A stretch of DNA of 64,000 nt from Pseudoalteromonas sp. MEBiC 03607 (lineage in GTDB: Bacteria > Pseudomonadota > Gammaproteobacteria > Enterobacterales > Alteromonadaceae): the NCBI RefSeq assembly GCF_004792295.1, contig NZ_SRRY01000001.1, forward strand, positions 3,665,501-3,729,500, written 5' to 3'. This document shows positions 38,524 through 48,084 of the stretch, in pieces. How positions within the stretch are numbered: position 1 is the stretch's first letter; each line of letters starts with the position of its first letter. A model generated the notes under the pieces. That model worked only from the letters and a program-made list of their open reading frames with translations. It did not search any database and was not told where the DNA came from. The position numbers were made by a program, and so were the translations under genes.

Positions 38524-40347
38524 ATGAATACCAATACCGCAATGTCCAACACACCCGTTCGATCACCACACGCCGTACTCAAACAAGTGTTTGGTTACAA
38601 AGATTTTCGTGATGGCCAAGAAGCGATTATAGCCGCAGCGCTAGACGGACAAGACTCGCTTGTACTTCTGCCAACAGGTGGAGGCAAATCCTTATGCTAT
38701 CAAGTCCCAGCATTAATCCTCGATGGTGTGACTGTGGTCATCTCGCCACTTATTTCTCTGATGCAAGACCAAGTTGCCCAACTAAGAGCGCTTGGCGTAC
38801 AGGCTGCATATATTAATAACAGCCTTCCCTTTGAAGAGCAGCAAGCGGTGTATCAGCAATTGCACTACGGGCAAATTAAGCTGTTGTATGTGGCGCCAGA
38901 AAAAGTGTTGCAACATGAATTTTTAGAACGTTTAAGTCATCTTAATTTAGCACTTTTTGCCATCGATGAAGCACACTGTGTGTCTCATTGGGGCCATGAC
39001 TTTAGGCCACATTATTGTCGACTCAACGAGTTAAAACATCGCTTTATGCATGTACCTATGATGGCACTTACAGCGACAGCAGATAAGGCAACTCGTTACG
39101 ATATAATCGAACAGCTCCAGCTTAACCAACCGTATGTGCACACAGGCAGCTTTGATAGACCTAATATTCGATACACCATTGAAGAAAAATTCAAACCTAT
39201 GGTGCAACTGCTTCGCTATTTAAAAGAGCAGCAGAATCAAAGTGGCATTATTTACTGCACCAGCCGTAAACGGGTTGACGATGTTGCTGAAAAACTTGCT
39301 GATGCAGGTTTTAATGCCGCAGCCTATCATGCAGGCATGAGTAACGAGCAACGCCAATTTGTGCAATCAGGTTTTGCCCGAGACGATATTCAAATTGTGG
39401 TTGCAACGGTTGCATTTGGTATGGGTATCAACAAACCAAACGTGCGCTTTGTGGTGCATTACGATATTCCAAAAAGCATTGAGGCCTATTACCAAGAAAC
39501 AGGCCGAGCTGGTCGTGATGGCCTTGCCGCAGAAGCGATTATGTATTTTGATCCAGCTGACATAGGCCGCGTACGCCGTTTTTTTGAAGATATTGAAGAC
39601 GAGCAACGACGCCGCGTTGAAGAACAGCGCTTTAATGCGATGGCCAGCTTTGCCGAAGCACAAACATGCCGCAGACAAATTTTACTCAATTATTTTAGTG
39701 AATATAAGCGCGAAACCTGTGGCAACTGTGATATTTGCTTAAACCCACCAACCAGCTTTGATGGCACACTCGTTGCGCAGCAAGCGCTATCTTGTGTGTA
39801 TCGTGCCGAGCAACGATTTGGTATTGGCTATATTGTTGAGCTACTACGTGGTGCAAATACCAGCCGCATTCGTGATAATAATCACCACCAGCTAAGTACT
39901 TATGGTATTGGTAAAGATCACAGTGTGGAATTTTGGCTAAGTATTTTAAGGCAACTTATTCACCAAGGGTTATTAAGCCAAGATATTACCCAAGGTTCGT
40001 CATTACGCTTAACCGAAGCCGCCCGTGCAGTTCTTAAAAGTGAATATGCATTACAACTTGCCGAGCCTCGCTTACAAGCCAAGCACGTATACCAAGATAA
40101 ACTCGCCCAGTTTAATTACGACAAAAAACTGTTTGCTAAATTACGTGCCTTACGTAAAGAACTGGCTGATGCGGATGATGTGCCACCTTATGTAGTATTC
40201 AACGATAAAACGCTTGCTGAGATGGCGCAACTTATGCCAACTAATGATAGCGAGTTCTTAAAAGTGTCGGGTGTTGGTTTTACTAAACTAAATAAATACG
40301 GCGCACCATTTTTAAATACTATCCGCAACTACTTAGCCGCAAACTAG
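38524..40347 (+). CDS. recQ: ATP-dependent DNA helicase RecQ
   Basis: The 607-residue protein has Walker A LPTGGGKSLCYQ, the DEAHC box, MALTATA, FDRPNIRY, the zinc-binding cysteines in the CRRQILLNYF/CGNCDIC region, and a C-terminal HRDC domain. RecQ unwinds recombination and replication intermediates. A small DUF gene starts seven bases downstream. Confidence 0.96.
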   Translation: MNTNTAMSNTPVRSPHAVLKQVFGYKDFRDGQEAIIAAALDGQDSLVLLPTGGGKSLCYQVPALILDGVTVVISPLISLMQDQVAQLRALGVQAAYINNSLPFEEQQAVYQQLHYGQIKLLYVAPEKVLQHEFLERLSHLNLALFAIDEAHCVSHWGHDFRPHYCRLNELKHRFMHVPMMALTATADKATRYDIIEQLQLNQPYVHTGSFDRPNIRYTIEEKFKPMVQLLRYLKEQQNQSGIIYCTSRKRVDDVAEKLADAGFNAAAYHAGMSNEQRQFVQSGFARDDIQIVVATVAFGMGINKPNVRFVVHYDIPKSIEAYYQETGRAGRDGLAAEAIMYFDPADIGRVRRFFEDIEDEQRRRVEEQRFNAMASFAEAQTCRRQILLNYFSEYKRETCGNCDICLNPPTSFDGTLVAQQALSCVYRAEQRFGIGYIVELLRGANTSRIRDNNHHQLSTYGIGKDHSVEFWLSILRQLIHQGLLSQDITQGSSLRLTEAARAVLKSEYALQLAEPRLQAKHVYQDKLAQFNYDKKLFAKLRALRKELADADDVPPYVVFNDKTLAEMAQLMPTNDSEFLKVSGVGFTKLNKYGAPFLNTIRNYLAAN

Positions 40348-40354
40348 GACAACC

Positions 40355-40651
40355 ATGACTGAACTTACTTTTGATGCAGAACATGCAGTCATCATTGTGC
40401 AAGCAAGCGAGCCTCCTCATGACGAAGATTTTGAATTATGGGCTACCTTGTTTTTACATACACCCGCAATAAAAATTGCCGACTTTGATGCTGGAGCCGA
40501 TCGACATCAGTTAAGATTTCACTTTACAGATCATAGTTTTAATCTAAACTTTGAACATTACAGTGAAAGTATTTGGATAAATGCTGAGGGCGTAGAAGCT
40601 ACAGAGATATTAGGCGAGCTTTATCAGCATTTAGTCACACAGTTACAATAA
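40355..40651 (+). CDS. Conserved hypothetical protein (probably DUF3630)
   Basis: The 98-residue acidic protein has no signal peptide or membrane segment. From memory it resembles DUF3630 proteins found beside recQ in Vibrio and Shewanella; key visible segments are DEDFELWATLFLH and HYSESIWINAEG. It begins seven bases after recQ and is probably co-transcribed. No function can be assigned. Confidence 0.65.
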   Translation: MTELTFDAEHAVIIVQASEPPHDEDFELWATLFLHTPAIKIADFDAGADRHQLRFHFTDHSFNLNFEHYSESIWINAEGVEATEILGELYQHLVTQLQ

Positions 40652-40718
40652 TAAGCTAGACTTTTTTCCACGCTTAGTATGTAGTGACTGTATAGGAAAC
40701 AATCAACTAAGGGTGTAA

Positions 40719-42431
40719 ATGGGTTTTAAGCAGTCGCACTTCGTTGCTCTACTAATTTTGTTGCCAGTGAGCTTGGTAACGAACGTGTATGCAGAACAGC
40801 AAGACATAGACGATAGCAACTATTGTCAAAATCAGCGCACACTAAAATCCCAAGATAACAATTTGCGCCGCCAACTTGATACCGATAACCCACTTCCGCA
40901 GGCTGCTGAAGGCAGCAAAATAACTTCTATAAAACTTGAGCAGCTCAATGTATTTAATACCGAGCTTGAAGAAGAAAATAACTTTTTATTTCGCTTTGCT
41001 AATCGTGCTCACATGACCACTGAGCCGGATGTAATACATAGCGTTTTACTGTTCAAAGAAGGTGATGTTTACAATCCACGTAAATTACTAGAGTCTGAGC
41101 GACTGCTGCGTAAACAAGGTTATTTGTATGACGCCCGTATTAACGCCAAACTTGACTGTGACGGAAATGTACACGTTAATGTTGTCACCCGCGATTTATG
41201 GACCTTACTGCCAGAAATAAGTTTCAGCCGCAGCGGTGGCGAAAATGAGTCAAGCCTTGGGTTTCGCGAGTCAAACTTTTTAGGTTGGGGTAAACGCGTG
41301 TCGTTCTCGCGTACGCATGATGCTGACCGCACCGGTTACCTATTTGTTTATGATGATCCTAATATCTTTTCAAGCCGCTATCGTGGGCGGCTAGAATATT
41401 CCGATAACGACGATGGTAAGCGCCATTACATCGATGTAAGTTACCCGTTTTTTTCTATCGATACACCTTATAGTTATGGCGCAACAAGCTACTCTGATGA
41501 GCGCCGCGAATCACTTTATTATCGGGGAGATGTGGTCAGTGAGTTTGAACAAAAAACTGTATTAAGCCGCGCTTACTTTGGTCACTCATCCCAACTTGCC
41601 AATAATTGGACCCAGCGCATAAAACTCGGCATTGAAAACCGCGAAGAGACCTTTAAAGCCATTTCACAAACGCGCTTCCCTATTGCAGATGATCGTAGCC
41701 TTAGTTACCCCTATGTGAGTGCGCAATGGTTTGAAGATCATTACATCAAAGTAAGAAACTTCGACAGCATATATCGTACCGAAGACCTCAACCTTGGTTG
41801 GAATATCCAAGCTCTTCTTGGTTATTCAAGCAAAGACTTTAGCGATGATTCAAGTCGTGCCATTTACTCACTATCATTATCAAAAGCACACTACAGCGGA
41901 GATAATCAACTTTGGCGCTTTAAAGCCGACATAGACGGCTATTGGAACGAAGCCCTTGATGATGTTGAAAATCTTTTTACAAGCACGCAAGTTCAGTATT
42001 ACCTTAATACGACTCTTAGGCAAAGCTGGTATGCTAAAGCACGCCTGCAGTACGCAAAAAACCTGACCGCCGACAAACAACTTACTCTAGGTGGAGAAAA
42101 CGGCCTCAGAGGCTACCCGCTCGATTACCAAGTAGGCGATCGTAGCTTTTTAGTGACTTTAGAAAAACGCTATTATTGGGAATACGATTTATTGCAGTTA
42201 TTCAAAGTCGGTGGCGCGGCATTTTATGATATTGGCAGAGCTTGGTATAACGACAAAAACAATGGTGAAAATGGCAATGTACTACAAAATGTCGGTGTGG
42301 GTCTTCGTTTAGCCCCTAGTCGTGCCAATGCAGGAACAGTAATCCATCTAGATGTTGCCGCACCGATAAATAATCACGATGATGAGATAGATTCAGTACA
42401 ATGGCTTGTGACTGTTAAAAATACCTTTTAA
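40719..42431 (+). CDS. Omp85/BamA-superfamily outer-membrane protein
   Basis: A signal peptide (about 1-26) is followed by one POTRA-like domain (about 65-160; VIHSVLLFKEGDVYNPRKLL) and a beta-barrel. The barrel contains GLRGYPLDYQVGDR near residue 465, the superfamily's L6 motif in the form LRGY, and ends VKNTF with a terminal Phe. With one POTRA it is too short for BamA (five) or TamA (three). It may assemble or secrete a partner, but no obvious substrate is adjacent. Confidence 0.8.
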   Translation: MGFKQSHFVALLILLPVSLVTNVYAEQQDIDDSNYCQNQRTLKSQDNNLRRQLDTDNPLPQAAEGSKITSIKLEQLNVFNTELEEENNFLFRFANRAHMTTEPDVIHSVLLFKEGDVYNPRKLLESERLLRKQGYLYDARINAKLDCDGNVHVNVVTRDLWTLLPEISFSRSGGENESSLGFRESNFLGWGKRVSFSRTHDADRTGYLFVYDDPNIFSSRYRGRLEYSDNDDGKRHYIDVSYPFFSIDTPYSYGATSYSDERRESLYYRGDVVSEFEQKTVLSRAYFGHSSQLANNWTQRIKLGIENREETFKAISQTRFPIADDRSLSYPYVSAQWFEDHYIKVRNFDSIYRTEDLNLGWNIQALLGYSSKDFSDDSSRAIYSLSLSKAHYSGDNQLWRFKADIDGYWNEALDDVENLFTSTQVQYYLNTTLRQSWYAKARLQYAKNLTADKQLTLGGENGLRGYPLDYQVGDRSFLVTLEKRYYWEYDLLQLFKVGGAAFYDIGRAWYNDKNNGENGNVLQNVGVGLRLAPSRANAGTVIHLDVAAPINNHDDEIDSVQWLVTVKNTF

Positions 42432-42494
42432 GCTAGTGTTATTCAGCAACTAACGCGCTAAAATCGGACGTAAATTATTAGCTTGGGAACCCCT

Positions 42495-43055
42495 TTGGAC
42501 TTCGTCGAATTTTTTAATGAGCAATATCATTTAATCGTGACAATCATCGCGGTTTTGCTCTATCCGCTACTACGTAAAACCACCAAAAAACTGCTTTTAA
42601 AAGCCATTAAAGGTAAAGCTGATCCGCATCGAGAGTACCGTGCAGAGCTACTCCTTAACATTATTTTGGCGATCGTAATGCTATGCTTAGTATTAGTTTT
42701 TTGGGGTATAGAGCTGCGCGGCTTGTTAGTACTAGGCTCATCCATTTTTGCCATGTTGGGTGTAGCCCTTTTTGCTGCTTGGTCGTTACTAAGCAACCTA
42801 ACAGCCTTCTTGCTGATGTTTATTCAAAACGATTGTCGGGTTGGTTTTTGGGTGAGAGTAATTGACGGTGCAAACTTCTTAGAAGGGCGTATTATCGAAA
42901 TGGGGTTAATGAACGTGGTGCTTGAGCATGTTGATGGCCACAAAGTCATTTACCCAAACAACATCTTTGTTACCCGCCCTGTGATGGTGTTAAAGACCCC
43001 ACCAACAGCGACTAAAGCGCCAACCATAAAGCGTATTTTAGGGCCCAAAAAATAA
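42495..43055 (+). CDS. Small MscS-like mechanosensitive channel protein
   Basis: I prefer TTG 42495, six bases after GGGA, to TTG 42483, which has no ribosome site; the product is 186 residues. Three hydrophobic helices (about 10-25, 52-75, 78-105) lead to SLLSNLTAFLLMFI and a beta domain with GRIIEMGLMNVVLEHVDGH and YPNNIFVTRPV, the MscS pore and middle-domain signature. The C-terminal domain of full MscS is missing, as in several short family members. It should be an inner-membrane osmotic channel. Confidence 0.8.
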   Translation: MDFVEFFNEQYHLIVTIIAVLLYPLLRKTTKKLLLKAIKGKADPHREYRAELLLNIILAIVMLCLVLVFWGIELRGLLVLGSSIFAMLGVALFAAWSLLSNLTAFLLMFIQNDCRVGFWVRVIDGANFLEGRIIEMGLMNVVLEHVDGHKVIYPNNIFVTRPVMVLKTPPTATKAPTIKRILGPKK

Positions 43056-43077
43056 AGCCGCAATTTGCGGCTTTTGA
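43054..43077 (+). terminator. Terminator of the MscS-like gene
   Basis: AAAGCCGCA pairs with TGCGGCTTT, followed by T. It overlaps the stop codon and is almost the same hairpin as at 45389-45417. Confidence 0.8.
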
Positions 43078-43115
43078 ATCACACTAAAAATGTCTGGCTA
43101 GTCTAAAATAGTCGG

Positions 43116-43706
43116 TTAGCGACCTTGCTCCTTATTTTTTTTAGCTATAAAGGCCTTAAGTTCATCAAGTTGAGGCTCAATACCTTGCTCATTATGCCAC
43201 TCAAACCACTCTTTAACATCTGACACAACATAATGATGAACTTTCAAACAAAGCTCACTATTTTTTAGCCATACATCTGGTGAGCGTGTCGGGGAAAACT
43301 TATACCAAGAGCAGTAAGTATAGCCATGGTTTTTTAAGTTTGCTTCAATATAGTAACTCAACAAAATCGACGAAATAAAGTACAAAACTATACCTGCTAA
43401 CGTTGACTTTATCATCAGCAAAAAAGTTCTTTCATTTTTATAATTAAATATCTTCTGAATTATCCCAATCATCATTAAAAACGGGAATGGCAATAAAAAG
43501 AAAGCTGGGGCCTGAATGCTAACCTCACTTACATAATGATTATCTGTATTAAAAAACACATGCTCATTCATTCCTTTATTTGTTCCATAAAGTAATAAAA
43601 TTGCAATACAAGTCAAAAATATCAAGCCAAATAGTAGCCAGCATTTAGTAGTGAAATTAAGATCAGAAAATTTTTCATCTGATTTCTCCCACTTTAATAA
43701 TGGCAT
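43116..43706 (-). CDS. Putative immunity-like membrane protein, copy 2
   Basis: The 196-residue protein has three hydrophobic helices (about 24-42, 66-86, 100-120) and a cytoplasmic or periplasmic tail with GYTYCSWY, RSPDVWLK and a Cys at 153. It aligns without gaps to the protein at 43745-44335: by hand count 68 of 74 residues are identical in the tail (123-196) but only 54 of 122 in the membrane half. The Gly-Tyr-x-x-Cys and W-x-K-x-x-x-x-C pattern recalls DUF1240-type proteins, an uncertain memory. It lies last in the three-gene island. Confidence 0.6.
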   Translation of the reverse strand: MPLLKWEKSDEKFSDLNFTTKCWLLFGLIFLTCIAILLLYGTNKGMNEHVFFNTDNHYVSEVSIQAPAFFLLPFPFLMMIGIIQKIFNYKNERTFLLMIKSTLAGIVLYFISSILLSYYIEANLKNHGYTYCSWYKFSPTRSPDVWLKNSELCLKVHHYVVSDVKEWFEWHNEQGIEPQLDELKAFIAKKNKEQGR

Positions 43707-43744
43707 GAAGTTCCTTTCCTTATATCTAATTTTATTCCTTTCTT

Positions 43745-44335
43745 TTAGCGACCTTGCTCTTTATTTTTTTTTGCAATAAAGGCTTTAAGTTCATCAAGTT
43801 GAGGTTCAATACCTTGCTCATTGTGCCATTTAAACCATTCTTCAATATCTGACACAATATTATGATGAACTTTCAAACAAAGCTCGCTATTCTTTAACCA
43901 TACATCTGGTGAACGTGTTGGTGAAAATTCATACCAAGAACAATAAGTGTAGCCATGGTTTTTTAAGTTAGATTCGATATAAAGACTACATATGATTGAA
44001 AAAGCAAAATACACAGGAATAGCTACAAACATAACTTTAACTGCTAATAAAAAAGTTCTTTCATTCTTATAATTCAATAACTTTTGAATACCTGCAACAG
44101 TTAAAAGCAATGGAAATGGTACAAAAAAAATTAATGGGGCAACATATCCATATTCAGAAATATAATAATAGTTTGTATTAATAAATATATAATTTAGAAA
44201 ACCTGTATAAGTTGCATGAACAAAAACAAAAGTAAGAACGACAAATAAGATCACCCCAAAATATATAGTTAATCTTCTACCTAGCTCAAGGTCGGAGAAT
44301 TTCTCTCCAGATTTTTCCCACTTCAGAATTTGCAT
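43745..44335 (-). CDS. Putative immunity-like membrane protein, copy 1
   Basis: This is the 196-residue paralogue of the protein at 43116-43706, with the same three-helix layout, the same NYKNERTFLL segment after helix 2, and a nearly identical C-terminal tail. Its start overlaps the stop of the candidate toxin gene by 13 bases, so the two are translationally coupled, as toxin-immunity pairs often are. The membrane half is the diverged part, which fits a change of toxin specificity after duplication. The function is inferred from layout only. Confidence 0.6.
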   Translation of the reverse strand: MQILKWEKSGEKFSDLELGRRLTIYFGVILFVVLTFVFVHATYTGFLNYIFINTNYYYISEYGYVAPLIFFVPFPLLLTVAGIQKLLNYKNERTFLLAVKVMFVAIPVYFAFSIICSLYIESNLKNHGYTYCSWYEFSPTRSPDVWLKNSELCLKVHHNIVSDIEEWFKWHNEQGIEPQLDELKAFIAKKNKEQGR

Positions 44336-45282
44336 ATATTGCTCTTACTTTTGCTAATACCTACTCTTGGTATTCCTGTTATTTTATAGAAATAGTTATA
44401 AAAGTTATCACAATAATTTTTCTCATAAATTACATTTTTAGGAATTATTTTTACGATACCATTGGTAACCTCTTCTTCAAGAGCTCTAAGCTGTTCTGAA
44501 AGAAGGCTAGTTACCTCATCTATTTCTTTTTTGAAAACTGATGATAAATACGTAACTCCAGCACCAACTACAACAACAATAATTAATGGAACGGCTGCTG
44601 TAGTAATAACAGCGGTACCGACAATACCTACGAGCACTTTTGCAACTAATATTGTTGCAGCGATAGTTGTAGCAACAATTGTCATATCGACAGCAACACC
44701 TGCAACAAAATCATGCCATGTTTTCTCATCTTTAAGAATGAGATCTAAAGCATGAAAAGTAACTGATATGATTAAAGTAACTACAAAACCACCTTTCATT
44801 GACTTTGCCGCTTCTAACCTACCCACACCAACAGTAAATAGTTTTGGGTTACTAGCTAAATACCGAGTCCCTGTTAAGTGTTCACGAATTCGTGGGTATG
44901 AATCTATGATTATGGCAGGCGAGCCGTTGTAAACTTTAATTTTAAACTTTCCAAATACATTCCCCTGCTCTTTAAGTGCCATAGCCAAAACGGTTAGCGC
45001 TTTTACATCACTAAGTAAAGGGTATAACCCAGCACCGAACTTTAGCTCATTTTTATATCTTTCCCATTGATTTGGTCTAGACTTATGTTCTTTTAACTTC
45101 CCGTCAATCCAGTCAACTGCTTGTGCACGAGAATATCCCTGTTTCATTTTTACAGAAATAATGTAGTCAACAAACTCCGCTGAGTTCATGATTAACATTG
45201 TATGATTATTACTGGCGAGTATGTTTTGAATTTCTTTTTGACGTTGCCTTTGTGCAATTGCACGGCGAGCATGTGCAGACAT
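44323..45282 (-). CDS. Candidate membrane-active effector/toxin
   Basis: I do not recognise a named family. The 319-residue protein has a soluble, basic N-terminal region (1-160), a hydrophobic segment at about 164-183, then a long glycine/alanine/valine-rich hydrophobic stretch (about 194-247) that can form two or three helices, and a coiled coil (251-275). Segments such as YPRIREHLTGTRYLASNP and KGGFVVTLIISVTF recall C-terminal regions of type VI or colicin-like membrane effectors from memory. No signal peptide or secretion gene is present. Two small membrane proteins follow directly. Confidence 0.5.
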   Translation of the reverse strand: MSAHARRAIAQRQRQKEIQNILASNNHTMLIMNSAEFVDYIISVKMKQGYSRAQAVDWIDGKLKEHKSRPNQWERYKNELKFGAGLYPLLSDVKALTVLAMALKEQGNVFGKFKIKVYNGSPAIIIDSYPRIREHLTGTRYLASNPKLFTVGVGRLEAAKSMKGGFVVTLIISVTFHALDLILKDEKTWHDFVAGVAVDMTIVATTIAATILVAKVLVGIVGTAVITTAAVPLIIVVVVGAGVTYLSSVFKKEIDEVTSLLSEQLRALEEEVTNGIVKIIPKNVIYEKNYCDNFYNYFYKITGIPRVGISKSKSNICKF

Positions 45283-45388
45283 GGTAATTTCCTTATTAAT
45301 TTACCAATTCCATTTGTCTCTATTTTAAACACTAGAAAAGTTAAATCAACATCTGCTTAATCAGAAATATATGTAATTAACGTCCAGC

Positions 45389-45417
45389 AAAAAAAAGCCG
45401 CAATTGCGGCTTTTTTT
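45389..45417. terminator. Terminator between the island and the rimB-rimK operon
   Basis: AAAAAAGCCGCAA and TTGCGGCTTTTTT pair around no more than a few bases, with A and T runs at both sides. It ends the minus-strand operon above 45435. Confidence 0.85.
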
Positions 45418-45434
45418 ATAAAATACTTTATCGG

Positions 45435-46493
45435 CTAATTATTTAAATCTGCCGTTTTCAACTCGTCTTCAATATCGCTTATTTCATCAATAAAGTTTTC
45501 AAGTTGTTGCTCTACAATACTATTTGCATGAGCAAAGTAAGCAAGATGGAATACGGCATCCCCCTCGTTCACAAGCGGCATGGTTTGTTGACCAATCACA
45601 ATACCACTGCGCGGAGCGAGTAGCTCAAGCTCAGCATCACCAAGTGGGCTGCTGATATAAGCTAACACTTGCCCTTTCATTACTCGCTCACCAAGTGATA
45701 CTTGTGCACGCACAATACCGTCAACTTCGGCGCGCACCCAGCTTGTTGAGCTTGCAATAACCGGCTCTGGTAGCTTCTTAGCTCGCTTACCACGTACCAT
45801 TTTTAAATGGCGCATTACATAATCAACACCTTGCACACCTGCAGCAATGGCAATAGGGTCAAAGCGAAGCGCTTCACCAGCTTCATAAGTAATCACTGGA
45901 ATACCTAAATTTGCCGCCTCACTACGTAATGAGCCATTACGAAGTGATGCATCAATCACCGCTGGAGTACCAAAGGCTTTCGCCATAGCTGCCGTTGCAG
46001 GATCACTTAAATTAGCACGAATTTGCGGCAAGTTTGTCCGGTGTATCGCGCCCGTATGTAAGTCAATAATATGCGTACAATGCATAGCTACTTGCGAGAA
46101 AAATGCATTAGCCATGCGCCCAGCTAGTGAACCGCGGGTTGAGCCCGGAAAGCTACGGTTCATATCTCGGCGATCAGGTAAATAGCGTGATTTGTGAATG
46201 AATCCAAATACATTCACAATCGGTACTGCAATAATTGTCCCTCGCAGTTGCTCAGGCTCAATCTTAGCCAGTAATTGCCTAACAACCTCAACACCATTGA
46301 GCTCGTCACCATGAATGGCCGCACATACCATTAATACCGGTCCTTGCTGCACACCATTGACGACTTCAATCGGAATATTTAACGGCGAATGGGTATAAAG
46401 CTTAGCAGCTTCAATAGAAAATGTTTTACGTTCGCCAACCCCCACCGTATCACCTAAAATTGAAAACGGTGTATTTTTCTTAACCTTAGCCAC
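45435..46493 (-). CDS. Succinylglutamate desuccinylase/aspartoacylase family zinc enzyme
   Basis: The 352-residue protein has the zinc-binding HGDELNG (H-x-x-E) and IIDLHTG segments of the AstE/ASPA branch of M14 zinc enzymes, followed by a C-terminal domain with a biotinyl/barrel-like turn (VRAEVDGIVRAQVSLG). It lies 46 bases after rimK on the same strand, in the neighbourhood where RimK-associated family members are commonly found. It may trim or hydrolyse glutamyl or acyl-amino-acid bonds; the substrate is unknown. Confidence 0.8.
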   Translation of the reverse strand: MAKVKKNTPFSILGDTVGVGERKTFSIEAAKLYTHSPLNIPIEVVNGVQQGPVLMVCAAIHGDELNGVEVVRQLLAKIEPEQLRGTIIAVPIVNVFGFIHKSRYLPDRRDMNRSFPGSTRGSLAGRMANAFFSQVAMHCTHIIDLHTGAIHRTNLPQIRANLSDPATAAMAKAFGTPAVIDASLRNGSLRSEAANLGIPVITYEAGEALRFDPIAIAAGVQGVDYVMRHLKMVRGKRAKKLPEPVIASSTSWVRAEVDGIVRAQVSLGERVMKGQVLAYISSPLGDAELELLAPRSGIVIGQQTMPLVNEGDAVFHLAYFAHANSIVEQQLENFIDEISDIEDELKTADLNN

Positions 46494-46539
46494 GCACTGT
46501 TCCTTTTAATAGAGCGCTTATTATCCTATGGGTAAAGGC

Positions 46540-47445
46540 TTAGCCTTTACCACGAGTTGCAGTTCTTTTTGTAGCGGCTGTTTTCTCAATAAAATTGATG
46601 ATCATGCCAGCAATGTCCTTGCCTGTTGCTACTTCAATGCCTTCAAGGCCTGGTGATGAATTTACTTCCATCACTAATGGACCACGTGCAGAACGAAGTA
46701 AATCGACACCTGCTACGTTCAAGCCCATCGCTTTAGCAGCTGCAACCGCAGTTCTTCTTTCTTCAGGCGTAATACGCACAAGTGTCGCACTACCACCACG
46801 GTGTAAGTTCGAGCGGAACTCACCTTCTTGAGCTTGACGCTTCATAGCAGCAATAACTTTATCACCTAGTACGAAACAGCGAATATCAGCACCGCCAGCT
46901 TCTTTGATGTACTCTTGCACCATGATATTGGCTTTCAAGCCCATGAATGCTTCAATTACACTTTCTGCTGCTTTGCGTGTTTCAGCTAATACCACACCGA
47001 TACCTTGCGTACCTTCAAGTAGTTTAATTACTACAGGTGTGCCACCTACCATGCTTAATAAGTCTTTTACGTCATCAGGTTTGCTCGCAAAGCCTGTTAC
47101 TGGCATACCCACACCTTTTCGCGAGAGTAGCTGTAGTGAACGTAATTTGTCACGTGAACGGGTAATAGCAACAGACTCGTTCACAGGAAATACGCCCATC
47201 ATTTCAAACTGACGTAATACCGCACAACCATAGAAAGTTACTGATGAACCTATACGTGGCACGATAGCATCAAAATCTTTTAAATTTTCGCCACGATAAT
47301 GAATTTCTGGTTGCTCTGAATTAATGTTCATGTAGCAACGTAGTGCATCAATCACTTTTACTTCATGACCACGCTGTTCTGCTGCCTCTATCAAGCGACG
47401 TGTTGAATATAAATTTTGGTTGCGAGATAAAATACCAAGTTTCAT
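46540..47445 (-). CDS. rimK: Ribosomal protein S6 glutamate ligase-type ATP-grasp enzyme
   Basis: The 301-residue protein has the RimK landmarks: [49 protein letters not shown], and ATP-grasp segments [29 protein letters not shown] and [14 protein letters not shown]. In E. coli RimK adds glutamates to the C-terminus of ribosomal protein S6. The S6 in this window ends in Ala-Ala rather than Glu-Glu, so the target may differ. It stands between the RimB-like and the AstE-like genes. Confidence 0.93.
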   Translation of the reverse strand: MKLGILSRNQNLYSTRRLIEAAEQRGHEVKVIDALRCYMNINSEQPEIHYRGENLKDFDAIVPRIGSSVTFYGCAVLRQFEMMGVFPVNESVAITRSRDKLRSLQLLSRKGVGMPVTGFASKPDDVKDLLSMVGGTPVVIKLLEGTQGIGVVLAETRKAAESVIEAFMGLKANIMVQEYIKEAGGADIRCFVLGDKVIAAMKRQAQEGEFRSNLHRGGSATLVRITPEERRTAVAAAKAMGLNVAGVDLLRSARGPLVMEVNSSPGLEGIEVATGKDIAGMIINFIEKTAATKRTATRGKG

Positions 47446-47501
47446 AGTTAAAACCTTAACTGTTTAACTCATACACATTAAAAATGTGTCATAAGTCCTT
47501 T

Positions 47502-47924
47502 TTATAATAAGTGTGATAAAGCCGGATCAACGACTATACGATTTTCCATTGCTGTGCGCCCTAGCAACATTCTAAATTTCATCGTTGCACGGTTACTTAA
47601 GGTTACTCTTACAGGCCAGCTTTGGTCTCCTGCAACGAGTTTTGTTTCAATAAAGTAACGAAGTTCACGCTGACCACTCGAACTGGTCACGTACTTACGC
47701 TCAACGATTTTTGCACGACACAACACTGTTGTTTCTACATCTTCTTGCAGAGGATGGGTACTAAATTTCACCCAGTTTTCGCCATTTTCTGAAAATTCCT
47801 CAATATCAAACGCATGAATACAAGATGTACGCGCACCTGTATCCACCTTCGCTTTGATCTTCTCAATGCCCAGTTCTGGCAAGCTCAGCCACTCACGCCA
47901 GCCAACTATCATTTTTGCGGTCAT
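47502..47924 (-). CDS. Retropepsin-like/ATP-dependent zinc protease family protein (RimB-like)
   Basis: The 140-residue protein has KAKVDTGARTSCIHA, an Asp-Thr-Gly motif of the retropepsin-like fold, and NRATMKFRMLLGRTAM. The family is annotated as ATP-dependent zinc protease, a label that may be wrong. A family member called RimB is encoded with rimK in Pseudomonas, and the order here (this gene, rimK) agrees. It is first in the operon and divergent from zntB. Confidence 0.8.
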   Translation of the reverse strand: MTAKMIVGWREWLSLPELGIEKIKAKVDTGARTSCIHAFDIEEFSENGENWVKFSTHPLQEDVETTVLCRAKIVERKYVTSSSGQRELRYFIETKLVAGDQSWPVRVTLSNRATMKFRMLLGRTAMENRIVVDPALSHLL

Positions 47925-48084
47925 TCATGTGCCCTCTTTAAAAAAGTGTCTTATACGCTACAGCGCTAGAAACACCAACGAAATATATTTATCCCCTCGA
48001 TAAATCGATTTCATTAATATAGTCTTGACTATACTTATGTATATACTCAACTATATCGCACTATTTGTAAAATGAGAGCTCAAT

